Source: Christensenellaceae bacterium (lineage in GTDB: Bacteria > Bacillota > Clostridia > Christensenellales > Aristaeellaceae). Taken from it: DNA of 42,769 nucleotides. Below are positions 1-8,028 of the stretch, in pieces. The stretch is from the NCBI GenBank assembly GCA_012837835.1, contig DUQK01000024.1, positions 1-42,769 of the forward strand. The letters are read 5' to 3'. The notes under the pieces were generated by a model. That model was not told the DNA's origin and ran no database searches. It saw nothing but the letters and a program-made list of their open reading frames with translations. The position numbers and the translations under genes are program-made. Position 1 is the first letter of the stretch; each line of letters opens with the position of its first letter.

Positions 1-47
1 AAATTTTAAGATTCTTGTATATTGCTTCTATGAAATGCTATGTTTTA

Positions 48-72
48 GCCATTTTGAGTGGCGTTTTTTATT
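48..72 (+). terminator. Weak candidate terminator of an upstream gene
   Basis: A short GCCA/TGGC stem (48-51 with 59-62) is followed by a T-rich run from 64. The stem has only four pairs, so this is a tentative end signal for a gene left of the window. No coding region is visible in 1-244. Confidence 0.3.
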
Positions 73-186
73 TTACATGGCTTCAAATTGCATGTGTTTC
101 AATACTTTAAACGAGCGGAAAGGATTCATCTAAATTTAAGCATCTATATATGTTCATAATTTATTCAATATTCAGCAAAAAATACA

Positions 187-195
187 TGCTATAAT
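187..195 (+). promoter_or_regulatory. Extended -10 promoter of htrA
   Basis: TGCTATAAT at 187-195 is a perfect -10 hexamer with the TGn extension. No good -35 box lies at the usual distance, as is common for extended -10 promoters. The predicted transcript starts near 202, at the foot of a hairpin. Confidence 0.6.
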
Positions 196-199
196 TAAA

Positions 200-220
200 T
201 TGTGCTCAGGTAGAGCACAA
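200..220 (+). promoter_or_regulatory. Perfect 8-bp hairpin at the 5' end of the htrA transcript
   Basis: TTGTGCTC (200-207) pairs exactly with GAGCACAA (213-220) around a five-base loop. It begins about where transcription should start and ends before the ribosome binding site near 231-236. It could be a 5' stabilising stem-loop or a palindromic operator over the start site; the sequence cannot separate these. Confidence 0.5.
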
Positions 221-244
221 GCATATACGAAAGGATTTGAGCAT

Positions 245-1513
245 ATGAATAAGAAATTCAAGAAAATTACAGTTCTGCTTACAGCGCTAGCTTTGGTACT
301 TACGCTAGGCATAGGGATAAATGCTTCAGCAAAAGAGAACAAGCTTACGGATGAGCAAATTTCCGCAATTATAGATGTAGAAACGGATAGTGACAAAGTA
401 ACAAGCCCCATAATAAATGTGGCGAATGAGGCAAAAAAGAGCGTAGTTGGCGTAAATAACCACAAGTCGCAAAGGAGCGATTATTACGGCTATGGCTACG
501 GGTACTTCAATGTGCCGCGCCAATCGGGCGAAAGGCTTGCTGGAACGGGCTCCGGCGTAGTTGTAACAGAATACGGCCATGTGCTTACCAACAACCATGT
601 AATTAAAGATTCAACAAGGGTAACCGTTTCATTTGAGGGTGAGGAATACGAAGCGCAGGTAGTTGCAAGCGATGCCACCATAGATATTGCTGTGCTGCAC
701 GCCCCCAGCATAAAGCTTCCGGCAGTGCCGCTTGGAGATTCCGACTCCCTTCAGATAGGCGAATATGCGATAGTTATTGGCAACCCGCTTGGAGAGCAGT
801 TTGAAAGAACTGTTACAGTGGGCTATGTATCCGCCCTTGGCAGAGAAGTGCAGGACCAAGTATCAGACAGATACGGAAGGCGTGCAACCGTTAAAAACCA
901 AATGATACAGGTAGATGCCGCTATAAACGAAGGCAACTCGGGCGGTGGTATGTTTAACACCTTAGGGCAGCTTCAGGGCATACCCTCTCAAAAGCTTGTA
1001 AGCGCAGATGATCCCCTTAGCGGATTCTTCGGCTTCTCCCAATCCCGTGCGAGCATAGACAATATTGGCATGTGCATACCTATTAACGTTGCAAAACCAA
1101 TGCTTAAGAATGTACTTGAAAATTACGATTCTTCGCAGGTAGTAGCTTCAACTGTAAAAACTCCCCCGCCCAAGCTTGGCGTTACTATAACCACTCTATC
1201 TGCTGCGATGAACCAAAAACTTGACGGCACTCTGCCAAACGGCGCATATGTAATTAAAGTTGAGGAGGATTCCCCTGCAAGCGATGCCGGTATAAAGAAG
1301 GGCGATATAATAGTTGAACTTGACGGAAAAATAATCAACAACACTGAGCAGCTATCTCAAACGCTAGCTGAAATAAAAGAAGGCAGCACAGTCAAAATAA
1401 AAGTTTTCCGCACAAAGGATACAGACGATGTTGCAAGGCTCAACACCATTGGAGAAAGCGAATATATAGACCTTGAAGTTACCCTTAGGGTACTAGGCGA
1501 CATGGACATGTAA
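245..1513 (+). CDS. htrA: HtrA/DegP-family secreted serine protease with PDZ domain
   Basis: A trypsin-like protease of extracytoplasmic protein quality control. The ATG at 245 has AAAGGA upstream; an in-frame TTG at 200 lies inside a hairpin and was rejected. The product is 422 residues. Residues 1-29 form a signal peptide with an ASA-type cleavage site rather than the non-cleaved anchor usual in Bacillus HtrA. The catalytic triad is visible: His118 (TNNHVI), Asp147 (DIAV) and Ser232 (GNSGG). One PDZ domain occupies roughly 310-415. A Tyr/Gly-rich stretch near 79-88 precedes the protease domain. It is monocistronic, with its own promoter and terminator. The family is certain; the exact paralogue name is not. 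Confidence 0.93.
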   Translation: MNKKFKKITVLLTALALVLTLGIGINASAKENKLTDEQISAIIDVETDSDKVTSPIINVANEAKKSVVGVNNHKSQRSDYYGYGYGYFNVPRQSGERLAGTGSGVVVTEYGHVLTNNHVIKDSTRVTVSFEGEEYEAQVVASDATIDIAVLHAPSIKLPAVPLGDSDSLQIGEYAIVIGNPLGEQFERTVTVGYVSALGREVQDQVSDRYGRRATVKNQMIQVDAAINEGNSGGGMFNTLGQLQGIPSQKLVSADDPLSGFFGFSQSRASIDNIGMCIPINVAKPMLKNVLENYDSSQVVASTVKTPPPKLGVTITTLSAAMNQKLDGTLPNGAYVIKVEEDSPASDAGIKKGDIIVELDGKIINNTEQLSQTLAEIKEGSTVKIKVFRTKDTDDVARLNTIGESEYIDLEVTLRVLGDMDM

Positions 1514-1528
1514 TTGTATATATAAAAA

Positions 1529-1555
1529 GGCTGCCACGCGGCGGCCTTTTTTCTT
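1529..1555 (+). terminator. Intrinsic terminator of htrA
   Basis: GGCTGCC (1529-1535) pairs with GGCGGCC (1540-1546) around ACGC, with one G-T wobble, followed by TTTTTT. An A-run precedes the stem, so it may also stop the convergent helicase transcript. Confidence 0.85.
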
Positions 1556-1570
1556 TGGTGTAATATATGA

Positions 1571-2737
1571 TTAAATATGCTCAAAGAAGGGAGTGTTATC
1601 CTCCCTTAGAAGCACATTATAGCCGTCAAAGTGGAGCTTTTCAGGCTCCGTGCCTAAATATTTTATTATTTCATCCATGCGCACGCTCTCTTGAAATGTT
1701 AGCAGGGTAAAAGAAACGCCTGTTTTGCCGGCTCTGCCTGTCCTGCCTATACGGTGCAGGTAGTATTCGTTTTCACTGGGTAAATCATAGTTAAACACCG
1801 CGTCTACATCGTAAACGTCTATACCTCGGGCCGCAACATCCGTGCATACAAGAAAAGGAAATTTTCCGGACTTATAGCCGTTCATAATCTTCGTTCTGCG
1901 GCTCTGTTTAATATTGCCGTGCAACGCCTCGGCGTTGTAACCCTTTTTTGTAAGTTCGCTACAAAGCCTTTGAGCCATAAACTTGGTATTAACAAATATC
2001 ATAGCCCTTTGGTAGGCATTAGAATCCAGCAGATACAGCAGATAATCCGTTTTTCTGTTGTGTGTAGCGTATATTATATACTGGTCTATCTGCGGTCTGT
2101 CCTCATTTTCGGGCTCTACGTATATTTCAACAGGTTTATGTTGATATTTCCAAGACAGCGTCATAACCTCGTGGTTGGTGGTGGCTGAGAACATTACCAT
2201 CTGCCTATTGCTTGGGGTTGCTTCTATTATCTTAGTTAAATCGTCTATAAAACCCATTTTTGCCATTTCATCAGCTTCATCTATAACTAGGGTGTGGACA
2301 TCGCTTAGGCTTACATGCCCCCTTGACATCATATCAAGAAGGCGCCCCGGGGTTGCTACAAGTATTAGCGGGTTTTTCCTAAGCTTCGGTACCTGCCTTG
2401 AAATAGGCTGCCCGCCATATATGAGCGCTATACGCATACCCTTTATATATTTTGCAAGCTGGCACAATTCCTCATATATCTGCATTGCAAGTTCCCTTGT
2501 GGGAGCAAGTACTAGTTCTTGCAATTTAGGCTTATTCATATCTATATATTCAAGCATGGGTACGCCAAAAGCTATAGTTTTACCGGTGCCTGTTGGCGCT
2601 ATGCCTATTATATCGTTGCCATCCATCATAAGGGGGATGGTTTCCTTTTGTATAGTAGTAGGAACGCTTATACCCATATTATCAAGCGCCCTTAGCACTT
2701 CGCTGCTTACGAAAAGATCTTTAAAATTATCTGACAA
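1571..2737 (-). CDS. DEAD-box ATP-dependent RNA helicase
   Basis: An RNA-unwinding ATPase, probably acting in ribosome assembly or mRNA turnover. The motifs appear in order: Q motif (TTIQ, near 28-30), APTGTGKT (47-54), PTREL, TPGR, DEAD, SAT, ARGID and HRIGRTGR. At 388 residues it is essentially the two RecA-like domains, with no basic C-terminal tail of the kind seen in CshA or DeaD, so I give no symbol. The start is TTG at 2737, preceded by a modest GAGGG site. It lies 15 bases downstream of the HD-domain gene and is probably co-transcribed with it. Confidence 0.93.
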   Translation of the reverse strand: MSDNFKDLFVSSEVLRALDNMGISVPTTIQKETIPLMMDGNDIIGIAPTGTGKTIAFGVPMLEYIDMNKPKLQELVLAPTRELAMQIYEELCQLAKYIKGMRIALIYGGQPISRQVPKLRKNPLILVATPGRLLDMMSRGHVSLSDVHTLVIDEADEMAKMGFIDDLTKIIEATPSNRQMVMFSATTNHEVMTLSWKYQHKPVEIYVEPENEDRPQIDQYIIYATHNRKTDYLLYLLDSNAYQRAMIFVNTKFMAQRLCSELTKKGYNAEALHGNIKQSRRTKIMNGYKSGKFPFLVCTDVAARGIDVYDVDAVFNYDLPSENEYYLHRIGRTGRAGKTGVSFTLLTFQESVRMDEIIKYLGTEPEKLHFDGYNVLLREDNTPFFEHI

Positions 2738-2752
2738 ATATTACCCTCTCAA

Positions 2753-3415
2753 TCACATCATGCTCTGACCGTTCATGGTAAGGCAAAAGCGCAAGTTAAG
2801 CTTTTCAGCGGCTCTGCGGCACAGGAGCATCCTATCTAAAAATATCTCAAAATAATCCGATATAGAGCTTACACTTGTATCAATAGTAAGCTGCAAGTTG
2901 ATTTCTTTTTTATCCCTATCTATGCGTATATCTGAAGATTTTACAGCGTAGTTTACTCTATCGTGTATATCAAATGTTATATTATCCTTATTGCGAACAC
3001 GGCTTTCCCTAACATCGGTTTTATCGGCAAGTATTACAGCAGCAGCAATATCGCTCACGGGGAAGGCATTTCCCTCATCATGGTTTCCTATTGCGCCTAT
3101 TATTACCGCTATATCTTCAGCATCAGCCTCCATAGCATTTAGAAGCGTAAACGCCATCATAGCGCCCGTTAGTTCGTGCCTATCTCTATTGATTACATTA
3201 CCTATATCGTGCAGGTAGCCCGCGATAGCAGCAAGCTCCGCATCTCTTAAACTATGCCCCGTTTGTTCAAGTATCCATGAAGCTATTTTGGCAGTCCTTA
3301 TTACATGCGGGAAGCTATGCTCTGTATAGCCAAGAGCTATAAGCATTTCATCCGCCTTTTGTATATATTTTTTAACATCGGGGTTATCCCTTACCATCTC
3401 ATAGCTGAGTTTCAT
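2753..3415 (-). CDS. HD-domain metal-dependent phosphohydrolase
   Basis: A 220-residue HD-superfamily protein. The metal-binding pattern is visible: His37 in the first helix, His69-Asp70 (YLHDIGN), His80, and a later GNHDEG motif followed by ADKTDVR. Proteins of this kind hydrolyse phosphate esters of nucleotides or related molecules, but the substrate cannot be read from the sequence. It has no GGDEF, REC or other sensor domain. A GGAGGA site precedes the ATG. It follows the rplT terminator and has its own promoter, so it is probably not part of the infC operon. The family is clear and the function is open. Confidence 0.85.
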   Translation of the reverse strand: MKLSYEMVRDNPDVKKYIQKADEMLIALGYTEHSFPHVIRTAKIASWILEQTGHSLRDAELAAIAGYLHDIGNVINRDRHELTGAMMAFTLLNAMEADAEDIAVIIGAIGNHDEGNAFPVSDIAAAVILADKTDVRESRVRNKDNITFDIHDRVNYAVKSSDIRIDRDKKEINLQLTIDTSVSSISDYFEIFLDRMLLCRRAAEKLNLRFCLTMNGQSMM

Positions 3416-3436
3416 AAAATTCCTCCATACCGCGCT

Positions 3437-3465
3437 ATTATAACAAAGCAGCGGAAGTTAAACAA
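3437..3465 (-). promoter_or_regulatory. Promoter of the HD-domain/helicase pair
   Basis: On the minus strand, TTGTTT (3460-3465) is 17 bases from TATAAT (3437-3442), with a TGn extension. The -35 box shares bases with the T-run of the rplT terminator. Confidence 0.6.
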
Positions 3466-3487
3466 AAAAACCCGGCGCTGAGCCGGG
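3463..3487 (-). terminator. Intrinsic terminator of infC-rpmI-rplT
   Basis: CCCGGC (3471-3476) pairs with GCCGGG (3482-3487) around GCTGA. In the minus direction the stem is followed by seven T. It sits 13 bases after the rplT stop codon. Confidence 0.88.
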
Positions 3488-3499
3488 CTTAATAAATAT

Positions 3500-3847
3500 T
3501 TATTGTAAAGACAGTTCCACCAGTTTTGAAAAACCTTGGGCGTCATTTACCGCCATATCAGCAAGCATTTTGCGGTTTACTTCTATACCCTGTTTTTTAA
3601 GACCGCTAATAAACCTTGAATAGCTTACACCGTTGCTCCTTGCGGCTGCGTTTATACGGGTTATCCACAGACGGCGGAAATCCCTCTTACGGTTTTTGCG
3701 TCCTACGTATGAATAGCGTAGCGACCTTAACACCTGCTCATTTGCAATTCGGTAGCTCCTAGACCTGGCACCATAATATCCTTTTGCAAGCTTTAATATC
3801 TTGCGACGTTTTTTCTTCGCATTTACTGCTCTCTTTATTCGAGCCAT
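3500..3847 (-). CDS. rplT: 50S ribosomal protein L20
   Basis: A 115-residue, strongly basic protein that binds 23S rRNA early in 50S assembly. The start [16 protein letters not shown], the [11 protein letters not shown] segment and the later [11 protein letters not shown] region are typical of L20. A GGAGGAATTTT site precedes the ATG. It is the last gene of infC-rpmI-rplT and is followed directly by a terminator. In Firmicutes L20 represses this operon through the leader upstream of infC. Confidence 0.98.
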   Translation of the reverse strand: MARIKRAVNAKKKRRKILKLAKGYYGARSRSYRIANEQVLRSLRYSYVGRKNRKRDFRRLWITRINAAARSNGVSYSRFISGLKKQGIEVNRKMLADMAVNDAQGFSKLVELSLQ

Positions 3848-3878
3848 GATAAAATTCCTCCTTACCAGAAAACTTAAA

Positions 3879-4076
3879 TTATTGTTGAATTAATGTGCGG
3901 ATAGTACGCGCTTCTTTTTTGTTAGCTACCATACCGCCTGCACGTAATTGACGCTGACGCTTAGTATTCTTCTTGGTAAGAATATGGTTGCGGTTCATCT
4001 TCCTGTGTTTAACCTTGCCACTCTTCGTTACACGGAAGCGTTTGACCGCACCGCGGTTTGACTTCATTTTGGGCAT
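3879..4076 (-). CDS. rpmI: 50S ribosomal protein L35
   Basis: A small basic protein of 65 residues, the usual L35 length. The [15 protein letters not shown] start and the [16 protein letters not shown] block are family signatures. A strong AGGAGGGGG site precedes the ATG. It lies between infC and rplT with short gaps, the standard order, and should be co-transcribed with both. Confidence 0.98.
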   Translation of the reverse strand: MPKMKSNRGAVKRFRVTKSGKVKHRKMNRNHILTKKNTKRQRQLRAGGMVANKKEARTIRTLIQQ

Positions 4077-4123
4077 AAAACTCCCCCTCCTTATAAATAG
4101 ATAGCTTTAAGGGCATTTAGCAA

Positions 4124-4669
4124 CTATTGCTTTGGCTTAGCAGGCTTATCCTCCGGCGGTATAGGCGCCATAATCATAATCATGTGGCGGCCTTCCGTGC
4201 TTGGTTTCTTTTCGACTATACCTACATCTTGCAGCCTTTCGGCAAAATCACGCATAACCTCAAGACCTATTTCCGGATGGGTTATTTGGCGGCCTCTAAA
4301 GCGTATAGTAACCTTTACCTTATCCCCCGCAGTTAGGAACCTAACCGCCCGCCTAGCCTTTACTTGTATGTCGTTCTCTTCTATGGTTGCGGACAGCTGT
4401 ACCTCTTTTACGGATATAACACGTTGGTTTCTGCGCCTTTCTTTCTCTTTTTTTGCCTGTTCAAAGCGATGTTTGTCGTAGTCTATAAGCCTACATACCG
4501 GTGGTTTGGCATTAGGGGCAACACAAGCTAGGTCTAGGGCAGCATTTTCCGCTACTTGTAAAGCGTCATCTATTGGCATAATCCCCAGCTGTTCGCCGTC
4601 TGCACCTATTACACGCACCTCTTTAGCGCGTATTTGCCTATTCACCATTAGTTCGTTGCTGATAAACAA
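4124..4669 (-). CDS. infC: Translation initiation factor IF-3
   Basis: IF-3 binds the 30S subunit, checks the start codon and initiator tRNA, and prevents early 50S joining. The N-terminal domain (VNRQIRAKEVRVIG, GEQLGIM, NAKPPVCRLIDYDK), the basic linker (AKKEKERRRNQ) and the C-terminal domain (VKVTIRFRGRQITHPEIG) are all present. I place the start at a TTG (4669) just after AGGAGGTGCA, because the residues it adds resemble the N-terminus of Bacillus IF-3. An ATG seven codons later (4648) lacks a ribosome binding site. A rare start codon matters because IF-3 discriminates against non-AUG starts and can limit its own synthesis. Confidence 0.96.
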   Translation of the reverse strand: MFISNELMVNRQIRAKEVRVIGADGEQLGIMPIDDALQVAENAALDLACVAPNAKPPVCRLIDYDKHRFEQAKKEKERRRNQRVISVKEVQLSATIEENDIQVKARRAVRFLTAGDKVKVTIRFRGRQITHPEIGLEVMRDFAERLQDVGIVEKKPSTEGRHMIMIMAPIPPEDKPAKPKQ

Positions 4670-4680
4670 TGCACCTCCTG

Positions 4681-4785
4681 AGCATTAAAATTGGCGGGCA
4701 TAACTACCCGCCACATTAAAAACACTGCATATACCCGACAAAACGAAATTCGTAGGGTGAGAAGCGGGCAGCTTCTGCTTGTCGC
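4681..4785 (-). promoter_or_regulatory. L20-type ribosomal leader of the infC operon
   Basis: The transcribed leader contains an AGAAGC/GCTTCT hairpin (4760-4776) with a CCCGCTTCTCACC stretch, which I recall as conserved in the Firmicutes L20 leader. Just before the ribosome binding site is a GGCGGG/CCCGCC stem (4693-4698 with 4707-4712) followed by a weak AATTTT tract, placed like an attenuator. L20 binding would be expected to favour the terminating form. The call rests on position and remembered motifs, not a covariance search. Confidence 0.65.
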
Positions 4786-4791
4786 TTAAAT

Positions 4792-4820
4792 ACTGTATCA
4801 AATTATATACGCTTTGTCAA
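4792..4820 (-). promoter_or_regulatory. Promoter of infC-rpmI-rplT
   Basis: On the minus strand a perfect TTGACA (4815-4820) is 17 bases from TACAGT (4792-4797), giving a start near 4785. No terminator separates it from the upstream gene ending at 4836, so read-through into infC is possible. Confidence 0.65.
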
Positions 4821-4835
4821 ATAAAATTCGCAAAG

Positions 4836-5672
4836 CTAGTCCTGCATGAGCTCACCCGCAAGCATAATCTGCTCATCTATAAGTGAACAAAGCTCGCGCG
4901 TATCTATAAGATTTTCGCTCATTGGAGCCATAAGGCAATCCTCCGTACGCCAACCGGCTTTAAGCACATTAGCCGTTGCGGTTTGCAGGCACAGCGCTTC
5001 TTTTTCCAGCCTATATTTTTCCATAAGAGCGCTTGATATGGCAAAGTAAAGACCGTAGGGGTTTATCGCGCTTTCTCTTAGGTTTTCACCTACAAGCGGT
5101 ACATAGTAAAGGTTTCCCTCATTACCGCGCAGTATGTTGAATGAAACAAGCTGAGTGCCGGATATAATGGTAGCTATCTGCCTTAGTATGCTCCCCGCAT
5201 TATAATCACAGATTAAATCCCCCATATTTTCGGGGCTGAACATAAGCTTTTCTATTACGGGCAGTATTTTTTCATCCGCCTTTATGAGCGCCGTTTCATC
5301 CGTTTTTTTAGCTTGCAGGTAACCCCTAAAAGAAGCTAGTGAAGAAGTAGAGCTATCTATTGGCGATAATACACTGCCTTTAGCTAACATGTTGGATTTT
5401 AAAAGCGAAACATTAGCAAGCCCCGAAAAGCTTAGTTTCTCCGCAAAAAAGTTAAGCGTTTTTGCAGTTTCAGCCTTATGCGTTTCTTCGGCAGCTAATA
5501 TATATATGCCATCTTCTTTTGAAAAACTATCAATTAATTCTTCATAATCTATAAGCCTTACAAGGAAGCTATGCCCAAAGGCTATAGCAAGCTCAGTTAG
5601 GGATTGCTGAGCACAGTTAAGCAAGGTGTTTGCTCTTTGCTTGGTTGAACATAAGCTTAGCTTAATACGCAT
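4836..5672 (-). CDS. Degenerate isopropylmalate/isocitrate dehydrogenase-like protein
   Basis: I do not know a characterised family for this 278-residue protein. Residues 146-248 resemble the C-terminal half of 3-isopropylmalate dehydrogenase: GDLI, then AGSILRQIA where enzymes have GDILSDEA, then ESAINPYG for the substrate/cofactor loop, and LKAGWRTEDC for the VLxxGxRTxD end. Further upstream, DGIY (54-57) and LKSN (91-94) could match the catalytic Tyr and Lys-Asn segments. The metal-binding aspartates appear lost (Ser161 and Gln165 at the expected places), and the N-terminal NAD-binding GDGIG segment is absent. It is therefore probably not a working dehydrogenase. The ATG has GGAG upstream, two bases after capA, so it is the last gene of the gntR unit. 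The homology call is by eye. Confidence 0.55.
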   Translation of the reverse strand: MRIKLSLCSTKQRANTLLNCAQQSLTELAIAFGHSFLVRLIDYEELIDSFSKEDGIYILAAEETHKAETAKTLNFFAEKLSFSGLANVSLLKSNMLAKGSVLSPIDSSTSSLASFRGYLQAKKTDETALIKADEKILPVIEKLMFSPENMGDLICDYNAGSILRQIATIISGTQLVSFNILRGNEGNLYYVPLVGENLRESAINPYGLYFAISSALMEKYRLEKEALCLQTATANVLKAGWRTEDCLMAPMSENLIDTRELCSLIDEQIMLAGELMQD

Positions 5673-5674
5673 AT

Positions 5675-6841
5675 CTACTCCAATTCAAGCGGATATTCTT
5701 CCACCGCATATTCAAGTTTCTTGCCGTTTTTCTTAAGTACGCTGAGTACATTATCTATATGACGCTGCTCCGTAAACGGTGTGGGGATAAAATCGTTATA
5801 ATCCGCCTTGGATGATATACGCGCAGGTATTATCCTAAAGGCATTGGTTGTGGCCTGCCCGTTTTTTACGCTGAAACGCACCTGTAAGAAGAATGTACAC
5901 ATATCGCTTGGTTTATTATTTCCTGCAAAACTGAAGTTACCCAGAGAATAGGCTATATACCTGCCTTTATACTTTTCTATCGGGTTTATGCGGTGGCTGT
6001 GGTGCCCCAAAACTAAATCCGCACCGGCGTCTATGGTAAGCCTTCCCAGTTTCTGCTGGTTTAAGTTGGGTACATAATCAAGCTCATCTCCCCAGTGGAA
6101 GCTTACTATAACAATATCATGCTCAAGCTTAGCTTCTTCAACCTGACGAGGGACTTTTTCAAATAAATCGGGATACCTACCGTTGAACGTCTGGTAGGCA
6201 AGCATGCCTATTTTAACGCCACAGGTTTCATATGTGCCTATTTTGTCCTCTGCGCTCCATACTATGCCCGCGCTGTCGAAAGTATCTGTAGTTTCTTTAT
6301 AGCCTTCTTCGCCATGGTCCATAACATGGTTGTTTTCAAATGCAACTGCTTCAATGCCGCCCTCCTTTAATATGTTTACATATTCAGGCGGTGCGGAGAA
6401 TAAAAAGCTGTTCCCCTTCTTATTTGAGGGTATGCCTGCAGTAGTTAAAGTACCTTCAAAATTCGCTATAGTTAGATGATCATTTAAGAAAATATCCTTG
6501 GTATTTTTCACTATAAAAGTAGGGTCACCGCCTTGTTTTTCAAGCTCCCTATCGAAAATACTTTTGCTGCTTTTGCGTACATCGCCGCCTATAGTGGTAT
6601 CCCCAACAGCTGTAACTATTATTGATATACTGCCATCGGGCAGTATTTCAGCTTCTTTTACCTCAGGAGCAGGCGTTTCGTCTGCAGCGCTAATTTCTTC
6701 TTGAGGAACAGTTTCTACAGATATTATCTCAGGTTCAGGCTCAACTTGCAGGGTCTCGAATATAGATACCTCTTCCTCTGCAAAGGAATAAGGCATAACA
6801 GTAAAGAGCACTGCTAATAAAATTATCAGCTTTCTATACAA
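5675..6841 (-). CDS. CapA-family (PGA_cap) putative secreted metallophosphoesterase-like protein
   Basis: A 388-residue protein of the CapA family, named after the poly-gamma-glutamate capsule protein. A signal peptide ends near residue 21 (YSFA/EEE), followed by an acidic, proline-rich linker to about 68. The domain then shows VGDTTIGGD, ANFEGTLT, ENNHVMDHG, SFHWGDE and LGHHSHRI, the metal-site motifs of this calcineurin-like fold. The start is TTG at 6841, seven bases after AGGAGG, and there are two bases between it and the aminotransferase stop. No capB or capC is nearby, so capsule synthesis is not supported here; a cell-surface hydrolase role is equally possible. Confidence 0.85.
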   Translation of the reverse strand: MYRKLIILLAVLFTVMPYSFAEEEVSIFETLQVEPEPEIISVETVPQEEISAADETPAPEVKEAEILPDGSISIIVTAVGDTTIGGDVRKSSKSIFDRELEKQGGDPTFIVKNTKDIFLNDHLTIANFEGTLTTAGIPSNKKGNSFLFSAPPEYVNILKEGGIEAVAFENNHVMDHGEEGYKETTDTFDSAGIVWSAEDKIGTYETCGVKIGMLAYQTFNGRYPDLFEKVPRQVEEAKLEHDIVIVSFHWGDELDYVPNLNQQKLGRLTIDAGADLVLGHHSHRINPIEKYKGRYIAYSLGNFSFAGNNKPSDMCTFFLQVRFSVKNGQATTNAFRIIPARISSKADYNDFIPTPFTEQRHIDNVLSVLKKNGKKLEYAVEEYPLELE

Positions 6842-6843
6842 TG

Positions 6844-8028
6844 CTATTCCTCCTTGAGCCTTTGTATAAAACGGTTCATCCTTAAGAAGGCTTCCTTCAT
6901 TTTATCTATATCGGTTGCGTAGCAGCAGCGTATATGCCCCTCTCCGCCTTCGCCAAAGGCACTGCCGGGCACACATACCACAGCCTCCTCTTTTAACAGA
7001 CGCTCGCAAAATTCATCGCTTGAAAGCCCTGTTGACGCTATGCTTGGGAAGGCGTAAAAAGCGCCCTTTGGCTCTACACAACTAAGCCCCATATTAACTA
7101 ATGCGCTGTGCATAAGCCTGCGGCGGCGGTCATAACTTTCCCGCATCATTATAACGTCTTTATAATCGGTTTCCTTACCGGTTTTAAGCGCGGCTATAGC
7201 GGCAGCCTGTGATGTTCTACAGACACACAACACTGTATACTGATGTATTTTTAGCGCCTGCTTTGCAATACCCTCCGGCGCGCATAGATAACCTACCCTC
7301 TGCCCCGTCATGGCGAATGCCTTGCTAAAGCCGTTTATTGTAACACATCTATCCCTCATACCGTTAAGCGAGGCGAACGAGGGCTGGGTATTGCCATCGT
7401 ATACAAGCTCGTTATATATTTCATCGCTTATTATGAATAAATCATGCTTTACAGCAAGATTTGCTATATCCTGCATACATTCAAGGCTTAGAATGCTGCC
7501 AGTGGGGTTGTTTGGGTATGACAGCAGTATAGCGCGGGTTTTGTCTGTAATTTTTTCTTCTATATCTGCTGCGGTAAGCTGAAATTCATTTTCGCTGCGC
7601 GTTTTTACCGGCACCGGAATAGCACCTGCCATAATAATACAGGGAGCGTAGCTTACATAGCCCGGGTCTTGCAGTATTACTTCATCACCTAGGGATAGTG
7701 TAGCCCGAAGTACTATATCTATAGCTTCACTTGCACCAACTGTTACAACTATTTCTGTTTTAGGGTTATATTCAAGGCTAAACCTAGTTTTAAGATAATA
7801 GACAATCTCTTCCCTTAGGCGAATTAAACCCGCATTCTCCGTGTACTGTGTTTCCCCATTTAAAAGGCTGTCTATAGCATGCCTTCTTATGGGATAAGGC
7901 GTAACAAAATCCGGCTCCCCTATACCAAGGGATATTACGTTTGGTATCTCCTGCGCAATATTAAAAAACTTGCGTATTCCGCTTTGAGGGAGATTTGATA
8001 TAGTAGGGTTTACAAAACGTTCGCTCAT
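6844..8028 (-). CDS. PLP-dependent class I/II aminotransferase
   Basis: A fold-type I aminotransferase of 394 residues with the usual order of motifs: SLGIGEPDF near the N-terminus, SYPNNPTGS, SDEIYNELVY, the PLP-lysine region NGFSKAFAMTGQRVGY, and IRCCYATD near the C-terminus. It transfers amino groups between an amino acid and a 2-oxo acid. The substrate cannot be fixed by eye, though aspartate/aromatic or alanine-type enzymes are closest. Its ATG overlaps the lrp stop by four bases (ATGA), which suggests translational coupling to the regulator. It is a different subgroup from the DapL at 18774. Confidence 0.9.
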   Translation of the reverse strand: MSERFVNPTISNLPQSGIRKFFNIAQEIPNVISLGIGEPDFVTPYPIRRHAIDSLLNGETQYTENAGLIRLREEIVYYLKTRFSLEYNPKTEIVVTVGASEAIDIVLRATLSLGDEVILQDPGYVSYAPCIIMAGAIPVPVKTRSENEFQLTAADIEEKITDKTRAILLSYPNNPTGSILSLECMQDIANLAVKHDLFIISDEIYNELVYDGNTQPSFASLNGMRDRCVTINGFSKAFAMTGQRVGYLCAPEGIAKQALKIHQYTVLCVCRTSQAAAIAALKTGKETDYKDVIMMRESYDRRRRLMHSALVNMGLSCVEPKGAFYAFPSIASTGLSSDEFCERLLKEEAVVCVPGSAFGEGGEGHIRCCYATDIDKMKEAFLRMNRFIQRLKEE

